From NCBI GenBank assembly GCA_035041965.1, contig JAPYMA010000668.1, positions 62,001-126,000 of the forward strand: DNA of 64,000 bases, written 5' to 3'. The notes beneath the pieces were generated by a model that had not been told where the DNA came from, made no database searches, and was given only the letters and a program-made list of their open reading frames with translations. The position numbers and the translations under genes are program-made. Shown here one piece after another: positions 62,289 through 64,000 of the stretch (position 1 is the stretch's first letter; each line of letters opens with the position of its first letter). The DNA is from Anisakis pegreffii (lineage: Eukaryota > Nematoda > Chromadorea > Rhabditida > Anisakidae).

Positions 62289-64000
62289 AGTGAAGAAACA
62301 GAGCCCTTCAAGAAGATCCTCATGAGAATTTGATTCGACATTCATACAGTGTAATCAATTGCTTATGTCATGTTCTTGTATATGTGACAAATATTATTGT
62401 GCATAAGTTACATTCATTGAGATCGTTGTGATTGGATGCGTGAAATGACTCTATTTCGTTTGTGGATCCAGTCAAGTACAAATGAGCTGGTGATGTGAGT
62501 TTCGACGGCAATGGGTCTTCTTCCTTAAGATACAAAGTTTTGAATGCAGGTGATCCAGTTATCAGGAGAATAAATAGGGAAAACGGATTTCCCGTCAGTA
62601 CGGTTCTGGGTTTTGATCTACAGAAACGACTTGTTCAGTATACTGGATGTTCTCTGCCTATGATTGGTAGATATAGTTGGGAAACAATTCCGATTGTAAA
62701 TATTTCGCAGATACTCAATACCTAAAGATGGACTTAAGGATGTTGACTTCACCGAAAAAGTGAACAAGAAACTAGCCGTGAGTCTATCTTCTAAGCCTGC
62801 AGTTTTCTCGTGTGCAACTGCAAAACGCACGTTTTTGGAGTTGTCCCGATACTGTTCATATAACACTTGCTCAGCGATGTATTTATTGCTCATAGGTTGA
62901 TCTGATTGAAGTAATCCTTGTTCGTTTTGTATCACTTTACTATGCAAATGGCTGTATGCAAATGATGAAATGCATTCAATAAACGGTTATCTCGTGAATG
63001 GATTGTCTTATGATCATATTGTACCGGCAATCTGAAGGGAATGCATTCGAATAATTGCATATTCACGCGATCGGCATATTTTTCGGCAGAAATCTTAGAA
63101 GTGGCTCGTTGGATGCATGGTGTTTGAATATGATGTGAACGCGATCCAGATGCTCCTTCTCAAAGATGTCTGCCTGGTTTTTTTGAGATACGATAAGAAG
63201 CCGAATGATACAGTACAACTGACACATAGAGCAGATAGGCAGTGACGAAACGTCTTTGATATGGTCTTAGCTCACTTCAGTCAGTCAGATAACAAATACT
63301 ATCACATCATTTCAGAATATTCAGTCAACTATTTTTTGAAATTTTGTGATCGTGAACTATTTTCGTTAACTTGATGCTCACTTAATACTCGTTAATACTC
63401 TGTTGTCTTCTCGAGACGAAATTTGACATTTCGAGCGCGTAAAATGGACCGACCGCTCATGCCTAGAAAAAACTGCTCCTTGAAACTTAGGTGAGTGAAT
63501 CTTCGAGTAGTTCAAAGCTGAGAATTGGACTGAAAATCAGTATGACAAGGCCTTTTTTCTGTTGTTGGAAATCGCAGTGCCTCTAATTTCTTGTTTCACT
63601 GGTTGAGCACAATCATTCGCCTCATATGAATTTGACGAAGAACGATCCGCACAACGAAATCAATAGCTAGGTGAAACGTGTGAAGGATTTTTGTTGAATA
63701 CAATGAAACTCATGCAAGGTGTTACATACTTGAATTATTTTTCATTCAATTCACTCAGTCAGCTTTCATTGCACAGGAATTTTTCTCGTTTTGATTGCCT
63801 CATTCGTGTTCGAACGGTATTTTTTATGTTGCTTTGTTTCAGCTCATTTTTGTACGTCATCACAGCTGAAAACGCATGGAACCGTGCTGATCACTAAGGA
63901 ATCAACTCAAGCGTACACCAAATGACTTGATACAATGTCGCCACTCAATAACCCATTGATACAGCTCAGCTAATTGCTAAGCTATCCATTTGATTCGCTG
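62289..64000. other. Stretch after CaMKK; ambiguous open frames, no recognised gene
   Basis: The part 62495-62950 is unusually free of stops on both strands. On the + strand it reads 77 codons including GDPVIRRINRENGFPVSTVL, with a possible exon 62550-62666. On the minus strand it reads 109 codons (62618-62947) that are polar and rich in Glu, Gln and Asn. Neither matches a family I know, and the strand cannot be decided. From about 62950 to 64000 I see nothing beyond short, low-complexity frames. Confidence 0.4.

Overview
The window looks like nematode nuclear DNA. It is AT-rich, its genes are split into many short exons (54-306 nt) with T-rich 3' splice sites (TTTTCAG/TTTCAG), and its three recognisable genes are typical metazoan signalling kinases. 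I cannot fix the species. The long introns (up to 3.9 kb inside a coding region) and sparse genes do not suggest a compact Caenorhabditis-type genome.

All three clear genes lie on the + strand and encode protein kinases. (1) About 13.4-24.8 kb: a Nemo-like kinase (NLK/LIT-1), 13 visible coding exons; its first coding exon is not resolved. A separate possible alternative first exon lies at 18.4 kb. (2) 30.5-33.4 kb: a tau-tubulin-kinase-like member of the CK1 superfamily, six exons, about 360 aa. (3) 52.9-62.3 kb: a Ca2+/calmodulin-dependent protein kinase kinase (CaMKK, ckk-1-like), 14 exons, about 509 aa, with a possible further 5' exon at 43.2 kb. NLK acts in Wnt/beta-catenin-asymmetry signalling, CaMKK in Ca2+ signalling, and TTBK-like kinases in cytoskeletal or sperm biology. 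They have no obvious shared pathway, so their adjacency may be chance.

The most striking non-coding features are two diverged copies, in opposite orientation, of a roughly 0.6-kb fold-back, hAT-like non-autonomous element. One copy sits in an intron of the TTBK-like gene and one in an intron of the CaMKK gene. Others are a perfect 32-bp palindrome at 36.64 kb, a 9-bp hairpin abutting a TATA-like box at 45.46 kb, a G13 tract inside one mobile-element copy, and several microsatellites. Two well-supported exons and one probable exon are preceded by TTAAG rather than the usual YAG 3' splice site.

The stretches 1-13.4 kb, 24.8-30.5 kb, 33.4-52.9 kb and 62.3-64 kb hold no gene I can recognise. Some open stretches with splice-like ends (both strands around 48-52.5 kb and 62.5-62.9 kb) are recorded as weak candidates only.
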